Positions 24,284-31,513 of a stretch of 64,000 nucleotides of DNA are shown here, one piece after another. A program made the translations under genes and the position numbers. Within the stretch, counting starts at the first letter, position 1. Each line of letters opens with the position of its first letter. Under the pieces are notes generated by a model. That model was given only the letters and a program-made list of their open reading frames with translations. It did not search any database and was not told the DNA's origin. Source of the DNA: Pedobacter chitinilyticus (lineage in GTDB: Bacteria; Bacteroidota; Bacteroidia; Sphingobacteriales; Sphingobacteriaceae); NCBI RefSeq assembly GCF_003313385.1, contig NZ_QMHN01000005.1, positions 98,743 through 162,742 of the forward strand. Direction: 5' to 3'.

Positions 24284-27082
24284 ATGAATAAACATTTACA
24301 AAGAGCTTTATTTTTAACCCTACTTTGGTTGGGTAATATCGCTTTTGCACAGGCACAAGGAACGGTGAGTGGAAAAGTGTTAAATGAAAAAGATAAAAAG
24401 CCAATAGATTACGCTTCTATTGCCATCAAAAGATTGACTAGCGACTCCGCTGTAGTTGGTTCTACGACAACAAATACCAATGGTACTTTCTCGGTGAATA
24501 ATATTGCTGCTGGCAAGTACCGATTATATGTCGTGTTTTTGGGGTTAAAAACTGTTAATAGAGATTTCGAACTTACGGCTGCTAAACCAAGCATCAACTT
24601 TGGTGAATTATTGATGGAAGATACTGGCGTAACCTTAAAAGGGATCGAAATCAAAGGAGAAACACCTCCAGTGGTAGTCAAAAAAGATACTTTGGAAATC
24701 AGTGCTTCTACCTTAAAAGTGAAAGAAAACTCGGTGGTTGAAGACCTCTTGAAAAAGGTTCCGGGGGTTGACGTAGCTAAAGATGGTACGGTAACTACAC
24801 AGGGTGAAACCATTAAAAGAGTGCGTGTTGATGGTAAGGATTTTATGGGTAACGACCCTTTATTGGCAACCAGAAACCTACCCGCTGACATGGTAGATAA
24901 AATCCAGATCATCGACGATATGTCGGAACAATCTAAATTCTCTGGCGTTGATGACGGTAACCGTGAAAAGATCTTAAACATTGTCACCAAAAACGGAATC
25001 AAGAACAAAGGCTACATGGGTAACAGTACTGCTGGTTACGGTAGCGATGACCGTTATGATGTAAATATTAACCTTAACCGTTTTGATAACGCACAACGTA
25101 TTTCCTTAATAGGTCAGTTCAATAACGTGAACAAACAAAACTTTGGAGGTGGTATTGGTGGCGGAGGCGGTGGTCGTGGAGCAATGTTTGGTGGTGGTGG
25201 CGGAGGCCAGCAGCAACAAGGGATTACCACAACTACTGCTGCGGGTATTGACTTTGCTGATACTTACGATGACGGAACTCAATTTACTGGAAGTTACTTC
25301 TTTAATAAAACCTCATTATTTAACACTGGGTTCACCAATTCACAGAGTTTTATTGGCAATAATACTGTTACCAATAATAGTAATTTAGAGAGTACCACCC
25401 AGCGTTTGAACCATCGTTTAAACTTTATGGTGGATACTAAATTAGATTCTGCAACCTCAATCAGAATTCAACCTAATATTTCTTACACCGATAACTCAGG
25501 CAATAGCATGACCAATTATGTAAGAAATAACTTAGCTGGTGATGCCGTAGGTTCTCAAAATTTAATTACAGGTTCTACAACGCCAACCATCAGTAATAGC
25601 TTATTACTTCGCAGAAAATTTCTTCGTCGTGGTCGTACCCTATCATTAAATGTAAATACCAATATCAACGATAGCGATGCGGATACTTACAACAAGAACC
25701 CAGAAACTTTAACAGCACCAGGGGGAGGCGTAACCGTTAAAAGTTTGAACCAATTAAATGATAATAATGTAAACTCATTTAATAATACAGCAAGATTAGT
25801 TTATACAGAGCCATTGTCTAAAACTTTAAGTTTAGAATTTAACTTGCAAAATGGGTACATGCACGATAACAGGAAACGCAATCTTTATGAGTTCAATAAT
25901 GCTACTCAGCAATATGATGTACTGATCACAAATCCAGATTATAGTAACGAATTTGAAAATACAACTTGGACAAATGCTTTAGGGTTTAGCTTAAACAAAA
26001 ACGAGAAAAAATATAATTGGAACATCGGTTTAGCTGGACAATTAACTAATCGTACCAATGAAAATTTAACTACTGGGAATTCCTTTAAAAGAGATTTCTT
26101 CAATATTACACCAACAGCTCAGTTCAGGTATAACTTTAGCAATTCGAAACGCTTAAATATTAGGTATGATGGTAGGACCAACCAGCCAAGCATCGATCAG
26201 ATTCAACCAGTAATTGATAATACGAATACTCTAACTAGTCCTAAAGGAAACCCTGATTTGAAACCTTCGTTTTCAAACAACTTGAGGATTTTCTATAATA
26301 ACTTTGACTTTGCAAGTTACCGTACTTTATTCTTGGGCGCTTTTATTACACAAACTTTTAATGATTTCGGCAACGCCCAGAGGCAAATTACATCAGGTGA
26401 AAATATAGGTAAGATTGAAAACCGCTTTGTAAACGTAGATGGCAATTATAGCGTTAATGTTTTTGGGAATCTAGGCCTGCCAATTATTAAAGGAAATAAA
26501 TTAAATCTTCAAATAGACGGAGGCTTATCTAATAGTAAAGGAACCAATCTAGCAGAGGATGGAAGTAAAAATGTAACCAAAAACATTGGGATAAGAAATG
26601 GCTATAAGTTGGTGTCAAACATGGATAAGTTCGACTTAATTGCTGGCGTTTCTGGAAGATGGGATCATGGAACTTACACCAGAGGGGAAACCACTAACTT
26701 CTATACTTTATCACCTAATATCGATATCAGCTATGTATTTCCTGGAAACATCCGTTTGCAAACAGATGTGACTTACAATAGACTTACTGGAAGAGGGGCA
26801 GCTAATGCAGACTACACACAGGTAAATGGTTACATCAGCCGTCAGTTCTTTAAAAACAAAGGCACATTTAAATTGGCTGTAAACGATTTGTTTAATGAAA
26901 ATACTGGTGTTTTACGTACGGCAAGCGCCAACTCTATCGTAGATCAGAACTTCAACGTATTGAAACGTTATTTCATGTTCTCGTTCACTTACTCGTTAAG
27001 TAGCATTGCAGGTATGCAAATGCCAGGACAACAAGGAAGAGGTCAAGGTAACTTCAGAATGGGTGGCCCAGGAAGAATGTAA
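24284..27082 (+). CDS. Outer-membrane beta-barrel protein with carboxypeptidase-like N-terminal domain
   Basis: A 932-residue outer-membrane protein. After a signal peptide (to about residue 24, AQAQG) comes a carboxypeptidase-regulatory-like beta-sandwich (about 26-112), a TonB-receptor-type plug region (about 125-230, with VEDLLKKVPGVDV and RVDGKDFMGNDP) and a large beta-barrel of the OMP_b-brl_3 type. A glycine-rich stretch with a Gln run (about residues 286-312, GGGIGGGGGGRG) interrupts the barrel, and the protein ends with a Gly/Arg/Gln tail after a strand (MFSFTYSLSS) that is the likely last barrel strand. No SusD partner follows, so a glycan role is unlikely. The substrate is unknown. 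A strong terminator follows. Confidence 0.85.
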   Translation: MNKHLQRALFLTLLWLGNIAFAQAQGTVSGKVLNEKDKKPIDYASIAIKRLTSDSAVVGSTTTNTNGTFSVNNIAAGKYRLYVVFLGLKTVNRDFELTAAKPSINFGELLMEDTGVTLKGIEIKGETPPVVVKKDTLEISASTLKVKENSVVEDLLKKVPGVDVAKDGTVTTQGETIKRVRVDGKDFMGNDPLLATRNLPADMVDKIQIIDDMSEQSKFSGVDDGNREKILNIVTKNGIKNKGYMGNSTAGYGSDDRYDVNINLNRFDNAQRISLIGQFNNVNKQNFGGGIGGGGGGRGAMFGGGGGGQQQQGITTTTAAGIDFADTYDDGTQFTGSYFFNKTSLFNTGFTNSQSFIGNNTVTNNSNLESTTQRLNHRLNFMVDTKLDSATSIRIQPNISYTDNSGNSMTNYVRNNLAGDAVGSQNLITGSTTPTISNSLLLRRKFLRRGRTLSLNVNTNINDSDADTYNKNPETLTAPGGGVTVKSLNQLNDNNVNSFNNTARLVYTEPLSKTLSLEFNLQNGYMHDNRKRNLYEFNNATQQYDVLITNPDYSNEFENTTWTNALGFSLNKNEKKYNWNIGLAGQLTNRTNENLTTGNSFKRDFFNITPTAQFRYNFSNSKRLNIRYDGRTNQPSIDQIQPVIDNTNTLTSPKGNPDLKPSFSNNLRIFYNNFDFASYRTLFLGAFITQTFNDFGNAQRQITSGENIGKIENRFVNVDGNYSVNVFGNLGLPIIKGNKLNLQIDGGLSNSKGTNLAEDGSKNVTKNIGIRNGYKLVSNMDKFDLIAGVSGRWDHGTYTRGETTNFYTLSPNIDISYVFPGNIRLQTDVTYNRLTGRGAANADYTQVNGYISRQFFKNKGTFKLAVNDLFNENTGVLRTASANSIVDQNFNVLKRYFMFSFTYSLSSIAGMQMPGQQGRGQGNFRMGGPGRM

Positions 27083-27100
27083 AACCTAATGATAAATTGA

Positions 27101-27131
27101 AAAGGGAGCTTCGCAAGGAGCTCCCTTTTTT
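27101..27131 (+). terminator. Terminator after the beta-barrel gene
   Basis: Arms AAAGGGAGCT and AGCTCCCTTT with an eight-base loop are followed by a T run, 19 bases after the stop. Confidence 0.88.
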
Positions 27132-27313
27132 GTTGTTGGCCAGGGTGATGGTAAATAGACATTCCGTGAGGCTGATTTTTTCAGTACTTTTCTCTCCAGC
27201 TCTTGCACAGGCGTTTGTTGTATTTATCCAAGCCCTAAAAACTCATAACGAGTACTTGGTCAATTGGAAGCTTCCGATTTAAATTTGGAAGCTTCCAATG
27301 GAAGGATTGGTGC

Positions 27314-27422
27314 TTACCAATTATAGAAAAGATGCGCATGAATCTAACAAAAGATGCTTATCAATTCGCAAAAAGATGCGCATGAATTTGGAGAAAGATG
27401 CTTATGAGTTTAAAATTGGTAA
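27314..27422. repeat. 22-bp tandem array (four units) inside inverted repeats
   Basis: Units start at 27327, 27349, 27371 and 27393, each exactly 22 bases with the core AAAGATGCGCATGAAT or AAAGATGCTTATNANT in alternation. The array is framed by TTACCAATT (27314-27322) and its exact complement AATTGGTAA (27414-27422). A 22-base period is not a multiple of three, so the array is unlikely to be coding. Confidence 0.8.
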
Positions 27423-27525
27423 GTATCAATTTAGAAACTGCTTGTTATTAATTTCAAAACGAAAGCGTTTACTTTTACCGATGTTCTTAGATTTAACCAG
27501 TAGCGACGATTAAGCACTTCCGATT

Positions 27526-27580
27526 CCCTCTCCTTTTTAAGGAGCACCTGTTCCGATACTTCGGAAGGGTTAGGGAGAGG
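27526..27580. repeat. Hairpin repeat family, copy 1
   Basis: The copy begins CCCTCTCC, contains the inner dyad TTCCGATACTTCGGAA and ends TTAGGGAGAGG. Outer and inner arms are both complementary. Close copies are at 27706-27758 and 35999-36053. Confidence 0.75.
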
Positions 27581-27705
27581 TTTATTTAATAAAAGACCCT
27601 CTCTGCCTATCGGCATCTCTCCCTGTGAGGGAGAGAGAAGTGCTTTTGGAAGGTTCGTACAAAACCCAAAGTTTAATTAGTAGCAGCTGCGGTTAATCGC
27701 TTCTA

Positions 27706-27758
27706 GCCCCGTCTCTTTTTTAAGGGGTATTTGTAGTTCCGATAGGTCAGGGAGAGGT
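27706..27758. repeat. Hairpin repeat family, copy 2 (degenerate)
   Basis: It runs from CCCCGTCTC through TTTTAAGGGG and AGTTCCGATAGGTCAGG to GGAGAGG. The inner dyad is decayed compared with the copy at 27526-27580. Confidence 0.6.
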
Positions 27759-27935
27759 TGTCAGATCAATAAGCAAAGCGTAAAGCGGCTTTATACCAAT
27801 TAAGTAGCCAACTTGACGAGGTTTTACCGTTTTGTTACACTGGCTTATTTGGATTTGATATAAATAACGGCTAACTTGCGACAGTTTTTTTGGGCATTGA
27901 ATGTGGTTTTTCTTGCTCGTAAATAAAGATTTTGT

Positions 27936-28151
27936 ATGAAACTTTCGCAATTAAATCCAGGGCAAAAAGGGATCATCGTTTCTTTTACCGATGCAGAAAT
28001 GGCGGTGAAATTAATGGAGATGGGATGTCTTCCAGGCGAGGAGGTTGAAGTGGAGCGATGTGCACCACTAGGCGATCCTATTGCTATCCGTGTAGCTGGA
28101 TATCAACTTTGTTTACGTAAAACCGAAGCTGCCGTAATTATAATTCAATAG
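27936..28151 (+). CDS. feoA: Ferrous iron transport protein A
   Basis: A 71-residue SH3-like cytoplasmic protein that works with the iron transporter FeoB. It has the family pattern LNPGQKGIIVSF, VKLMEMGCLPGEEVEV and DPIAIRVAGYQLCLRKTEA. feoB begins five bases after its stop, so the two form the usual feoAB operon. In some Bacteroidota FeoA is fused to FeoB; here they are separate. Confidence 0.93.
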   Translation: MKLSQLNPGQKGIIVSFTDAEMAVKLMEMGCLPGEEVEVERCAPLGDPIAIRVAGYQLCLRKTEAAVIIIQ

Positions 28152-28155
28152 TATT

Positions 28156-30279
28156 TTGGCTGATTTAAAAGTTGCTTTAGTTGGAAATCCGAATACCGGA
28201 AAGTCTACCCTATTTAACCTTCTAACAGGATTAAATCAAAAAATTGGAAATTTCCCAGGGATCACTGTCGATAAAAAAACAGGTTTCTGCAAATTGCCAT
28301 CTGGTAAAAGTGCCGAAATTGTCGATTTGCCAGGTACTTATTCATTATATCCAAAAAGTAAGGATGAAAGTATTGTTTTTCAGGTGTTGGCCGATAAGAA
28401 CAATAGCAGCCATCCAGATGTCATTGTACTGGTAGCCGATTCCACCAACTTACGTCGTAATCTACTGTTGTTTTCGCAAGTGGCCGATTTAGGTATCCCG
28501 ATGTTATTGGCACTTAACATGGCCGATATGGCTAAAAAAGAAGGGATCAGCATTGATATTGATAAATTAGCGCAACGACTTGGGGTACAAGTGGTCAATA
28601 TTTCTGCAAGAAAAGGAGAAGGCTTACCTGCCTTAAAACAAGCGATTGCCCAAATTACGTCATTAGCAACACAAACGAGCAGCATTGATGCTAAAAGTTT
28701 TGCCCCTGAAGCAGTAGCCGCCATCAAGCAAAAAATTGCAACAGATAATGACTATTATGCGTTGCAGGTATTACACCAGCACGAGCACTTAGCATTTTTC
28801 ACAGATAAAGAACAAGAAGAAATTGAAGCCATTGAAATAGGCAATGGTTTTGACACCGTGAAACTTCAAGGAGAAGAAACGGTGGCCAGATACCGACACT
28901 TGAGCAAAGTATTGAGTGATGTAGTGGTGGATACAGGCGCTAAAAAGAAATTTACTTTGACAGATAAAATTGATGCCATATTAACACATAAGGTATTCGG
29001 CTTTATTATTTTCTTTTTTATTCTGTTTTTCATCTTTAACGCTATCTTCTCTTGGTCATCAGTACCAATGGATATGATAGAGGGAGGTTTTGCTTGGCTT
29101 ACCGAAAAGGGACATGAGCATTTGCCTGCTGGGGTATTAACTGATTTGTTGTTGGATGGAGTAGTCGCGGGCTTAGGTGGCATTGTGATCTTTATTCCTC
29201 AAATTGCCATTCTTTTTGCTTTAATCTCCATTTTGGAAGATACTGGCTACATGGCCAGAGTAACCTTTATGATGGATAAAATCATGCGCAAGTTTGGTTT
29301 GAGTGGTAAATCAGTAGTGCCTATGATTGGCGGGATTGCTTGTGCGGTACCTTCTATCATGAGTGCCCGTAACATCGAAAGCTGGAAAGACAGGATCATT
29401 ACCATTATGGTGACACCGTTGGTAAGTTGCTCGGCCAGATTACCTGTTTATACCTTGCTGATCTCTCTGGTAGTGCCCGATGAAAAGGTTTGGGGTGTAT
29501 TTAATCTACAAGGATTAACTTTAATGGCCATGTATTTCATCAGCATTATTGCTGCGGTTTTGGTGGCCCTGGTTTTTAAATTTATCATTAAGGCCAAAGA
29601 GCGTTCTTATTTTATCATGGAGTTGCCAGTGTACCGTATGCCACGTTGGAATAACGTATTGTTTACGATGTACGAGAAATCGAAGACATTTGTGTTGGAA
29701 GCAGGTAAGGTGATCATTGCCATTTCCATCATTTTATGGGTGATGTCTACTTATGGCCCCTCAAAACGTTTTGAAGCCATTGACGCCAAATACGATCATA
29801 TCGAAGCGAATTCCAAAGATACTGTACAATTAGCAACGTTGGAAAGAGACAGGGCTGCCGAGAAATTAGAAAATTCCTACGCTGGTTTGTTGGGACAAAC
29901 CATTGAACCAATGATTAAACCATTGGGTTACGATTGGAAAATAGGTATCGCTTTGATTACCTCATTTGCTGCCCGTGAAGCCTTTGTGGGTACCATGGCA
30001 ACCATTTACAGTGTTGAAGGTGCTGAAGACGATGGAGGAGAAACGAGATTGCGTGATAAAATTGGTGCCGCTAAAGATCCAGCAACAGGCCTGCCAATAT
30101 TTACTTTTGCTACTGCCTTTTCGCTCATGCTATTTTATGCCTTTGCCATGCAATGTATGAGCACGGTAGCCATCGTTTATCGAGAAACAAAATCATGGAA
30201 ATGGCCAATGATACAATTGGTGTACATGACGGCAATGGCTTATGTTGCAGCGTTGATTGCTTATCAGTTTTTAAAGTAA
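28156..30279 (+). CDS. feoB: Ferrous iron transporter B
   Basis: An inner-membrane Fe(II) transporter with an N-terminal GTPase domain (707 residues, normal). The G1 loop is GNPNTGKS (residues 10-17), G3 is DLPGTY and G4 is ALNMAD; a helical GDI-like region follows, then about ten membrane helices including the paired gates (GGIVIFIPQIAILFALISIL, SCSARLPVYTLL). The start is TTG at 28156, giving MADLKVALVG, the canonical FeoB opening. It is coupled to feoA. No Fur box was recognised upstream. The cytosolic insert around residues 545-575 (RFEAIDAKYDHIEANSKDTV) is ordinary for the family. Confidence 0.95.
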   Translation: MADLKVALVGNPNTGKSTLFNLLTGLNQKIGNFPGITVDKKTGFCKLPSGKSAEIVDLPGTYSLYPKSKDESIVFQVLADKNNSSHPDVIVLVADSTNLRRNLLLFSQVADLGIPMLLALNMADMAKKEGISIDIDKLAQRLGVQVVNISARKGEGLPALKQAIAQITSLATQTSSIDAKSFAPEAVAAIKQKIATDNDYYALQVLHQHEHLAFFTDKEQEEIEAIEIGNGFDTVKLQGEETVARYRHLSKVLSDVVVDTGAKKKFTLTDKIDAILTHKVFGFIIFFFILFFIFNAIFSWSSVPMDMIEGGFAWLTEKGHEHLPAGVLTDLLLDGVVAGLGGIVIFIPQIAILFALISILEDTGYMARVTFMMDKIMRKFGLSGKSVVPMIGGIACAVPSIMSARNIESWKDRIITIMVTPLVSCSARLPVYTLLISLVVPDEKVWGVFNLQGLTLMAMYFISIIAAVLVALVFKFIIKAKERSYFIMELPVYRMPRWNNVLFTMYEKSKTFVLEAGKVIIAISIILWVMSTYGPSKRFEAIDAKYDHIEANSKDTVQLATLERDRAAEKLENSYAGLLGQTIEPMIKPLGYDWKIGIALITSFAAREAFVGTMATIYSVEGAEDDGGETRLRDKIGAAKDPATGLPIFTFATAFSLMLFYAFAMQCMSTVAIVYRETKSWKWPMIQLVYMTAMAYVAALIAYQFLK

Positions 30280-30378
30280 ATTGTTATATTGCTGTGTAGA
30301 AATGGCTGGCCTAAAAAGTGTCACATGCATACTTCCTTTTGCCTGTTAGCCGTTTAAACAGTTAATCAGTTTCTTTCT

Positions 30379-30981
30379 ATGGATAAAAAAGAAGTCCTAG
30401 CACAATACATGCCTCCAGCTGCGGCGCCTATTATTGCTAAATGGATTGACTATTTTCAGTGCGAATTTAAAATTTCAAAGAATCGAAGCACCAAACTAGG
30501 TGACTATCGACATCCATTTAAGGGAAACGGGCATAAAATATCAGTTAATAATGATTTAAATCCTTATGCTTTTTTAGTCACTACCGTCCATGAATTTGCG
30601 CATTTGTTGACTTGGAACGACCACAAGAATAAAGTAAAACCTCATGGTGCCGAATGGAAAAATAACTTCAAAAGGATGATGAAACCATTTTTCGATTTGG
30701 AGATTTTTCCAGCTGATGTTAACCAAGGAATAGTATCCTACTTAAACAATCCTGCAGCTTCCAGCTGTACTGATTTAAGATTGGCCCGTGCCCTTAAAAA
30801 ATACGATGTACAGGAAGAAACCCTGCATGTGGAGCAATTGCCCATCAACAGTGTATTCACTTTAAAAGATGGGCGTAAATTCCAAAAGGGAGAGCGAATT
30901 AGAAAGCGTTACCGTTGTACTTGTTTGGATAATGGGAAAATTTATCTTTTCAATCCCCTGGCAGAAGTTTATGCCGAATAG
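30379..30981 (+). CDS. SprT-like zinc metalloprotease-fold protein
   Basis: A 200-residue protein with the SprT-like domain: the zinc motif HEFAH at residues 71-75 and a third likely ligand His89 in KPHGAEWKNNFKRMM, as in SprT/Spartan. Its C-terminal part has RYRCTCLDNGKIYLFNPLAEV, a reduced version of the zinc-ribbon seen in longer SprT proteins. In eukaryotes, Spartan cleaves DNA-protein crosslinks; the bacterial function is uncertain. It overlaps the convergent XRE regulator gene by 13 bases at its 3' end. Confidence 0.85.
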   Translation: MDKKEVLAQYMPPAAAPIIAKWIDYFQCEFKISKNRSTKLGDYRHPFKGNGHKISVNNDLNPYAFLVTTVHEFAHLLTWNDHKNKVKPHGAEWKNNFKRMMKPFFDLEIFPADVNQGIVSYLNNPAASSCTDLRLARALKKYDVQEETLHVEQLPINSVFTLKDGRKFQKGERIRKRYRCTCLDNGKIYLFNPLAEVYAE

Positions 30982-31265
30982 GCGACCTGTTTCGCAAAGA
31001 GGGCCTCTTTGTCTTTTTGTGCTTTAATTAACCTCAGCGTAGTTGGGTTATTCAGATAGTGGTCGTACTCCATACACAAAATGAGATAGTGTAATTCAAA
31101 CCCGTAAAACACGGCAATAAGTTTGGCGGTATCAAGCCGTAACATCGTCTTGTCCTGCTCCAATTTAGAATAAGCAGATCTTTCCAAATTCAAAAATGTG
31201 GCAATATTTTCTTGCGTAACTCCCTTGTATTGTCTCAGCTTCTTTAAGATTTTACCAACATTCAT
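30969..31265 (-). CDS. XRE-family helix-turn-helix regulator
   Basis: A small DNA-binding protein (98 residues from MNVGKILKKL). The helix-turn-helix occupies about residues 5-60: ILKKLRQYKGVTQENIATFL and ERSAYSKLEQDKTMLRLDTA are typical of Cro/C1-type folds. The C-terminal extension (about 65-98) is charged and has no recognisable ligand domain. I start at 31265 because a -7-like box (TATATTTA, 31291-31298) would put the transcription start near 31284, downstream of the alternative start at 31289. A perfect dyad overlapping its promoter suggests autoregulation. It is convergent with, and overlaps, the SprT-like gene. Confidence 0.8.
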   Translation of the reverse strand: MNVGKILKKLRQYKGVTQENIATFLNLERSAYSKLEQDKTMLRLDTAKLIAVFYGFELHYLILCMEYDHYLNNPTTLRLIKAQKDKEALFAKQVAYSA

Positions 31266-31290
31266 AAAAGCGTCTTTGTAGTAAATCAAC

Positions 31291-31340
31291 TAAATATACG
31301 ACTTCATCAATACACAAAATGTGAAAAAAAGTCACATTTT
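31291..31340 (-). promoter_or_regulatory. XRE promoter with a perfect 9-bp operator dyad
   Basis: The dyad is AAAATGTGA (31316-31324), seven bases, then TCACATTTT (31332-31340). On the minus strand its right edge supplies TTTTG as a -33 element, about 16-17 bases before TATATTTA (31291-31298). Overlap with the -33 element is typical of a repressor operator. Confidence 0.55.
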
Positions 31341-31362
31341 CTCGTTAAGCACTGTAAATGAA

Positions 31363-31475
31363 TATATTTACGCCAATAAGACCATCATCTATAAATAACG
31401 CTCATTACAGGCCCTCGTCATTTAATTTAACGCTCTCTTTAAATAAATGTTACGAGGGCTTTACTCTTTTAAGAC
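31363..31475 (+). ncRNA. Candidate small RNA with a long hairpin, divergent from the XRE gene
   Basis: A plus-strand -7-like box TATATTTA at 31363-31370 is followed by a strong imperfect hairpin: GCCCTCGT (31411-31418) pairs with ACGAGGGC (31452-31459), and the inner CATTTAATTTAA pairs with TTTAAATAAATG after a two-base bulge, leaving a short loop. TTTACTCTTTT follows. A short RNA of about 90 bases ending in a terminator would explain this. No open frame is present. It could instead be a structured 3' region for the leftward E1 gene. Confidence 0.4.
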
Positions 31476-31479
31476 GTAA

Positions 31480-31495
31480 AGTGATGAAGATCACA
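31480..31495. promoter_or_regulatory. CRP/FNR-like palindrome
   Basis: AGTGATGAAGATCACA contains GTGAT-GAAG-ATCAC and fits the enterobacterial CRP half-site spacing (AGTGA, six bases, TCACA). It lies just beyond the stop of the E1 gene and 215 bases upstream of the XRE start. Whether a CRP-like protein uses it is unknown. Confidence 0.3.
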
Positions 31496-31513
31496 TTTAT
31501 AAAAAAAGCCCCT

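Larger units (their letters stand above)
27132..27935. repeat. Gene-free 800-bp region rich in repeats
   Basis: No credible gene lies between the beta-barrel protein and feoA. The region holds two copies of TTGGAAGCTTCC (27264-27275 and 27285-27296), a four-unit 22-bp tandem array with flanking inverted repeats (27314-27422), and two copies of a hairpin repeat family (27526-27580 and 27706-27758). Between these copies is a third, related inverted repeat, CCCTCTCTGCC...GAGGGAGAGAG (27597-27645). The density suggests a preferred landing site for small repeat elements. Confidence 0.7.

Noticed and set aside
25143-25388. Frame inside the glycine-rich part of the beta-barrel gene
   Set aside because: It is the shifted reading of the GGT/GGC run and has no start context; the outer-membrane protein explains the region.
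27097-27282. Short frame across the terminator of the beta-barrel gene
   Set aside because: It starts inside the terminator region and encodes only low-complexity residues.
27327-27414. CRISPR-like array
   Set aside because: The 22-bp units are contiguous with no unique spacers, and no cas genes are present.
27298-27513. Rightward open frame of 71 codons in the repeat region
   Set aside because: It is created by the 22-bp tandem array, which is not in phase with codons, and shows no protein-like feature.
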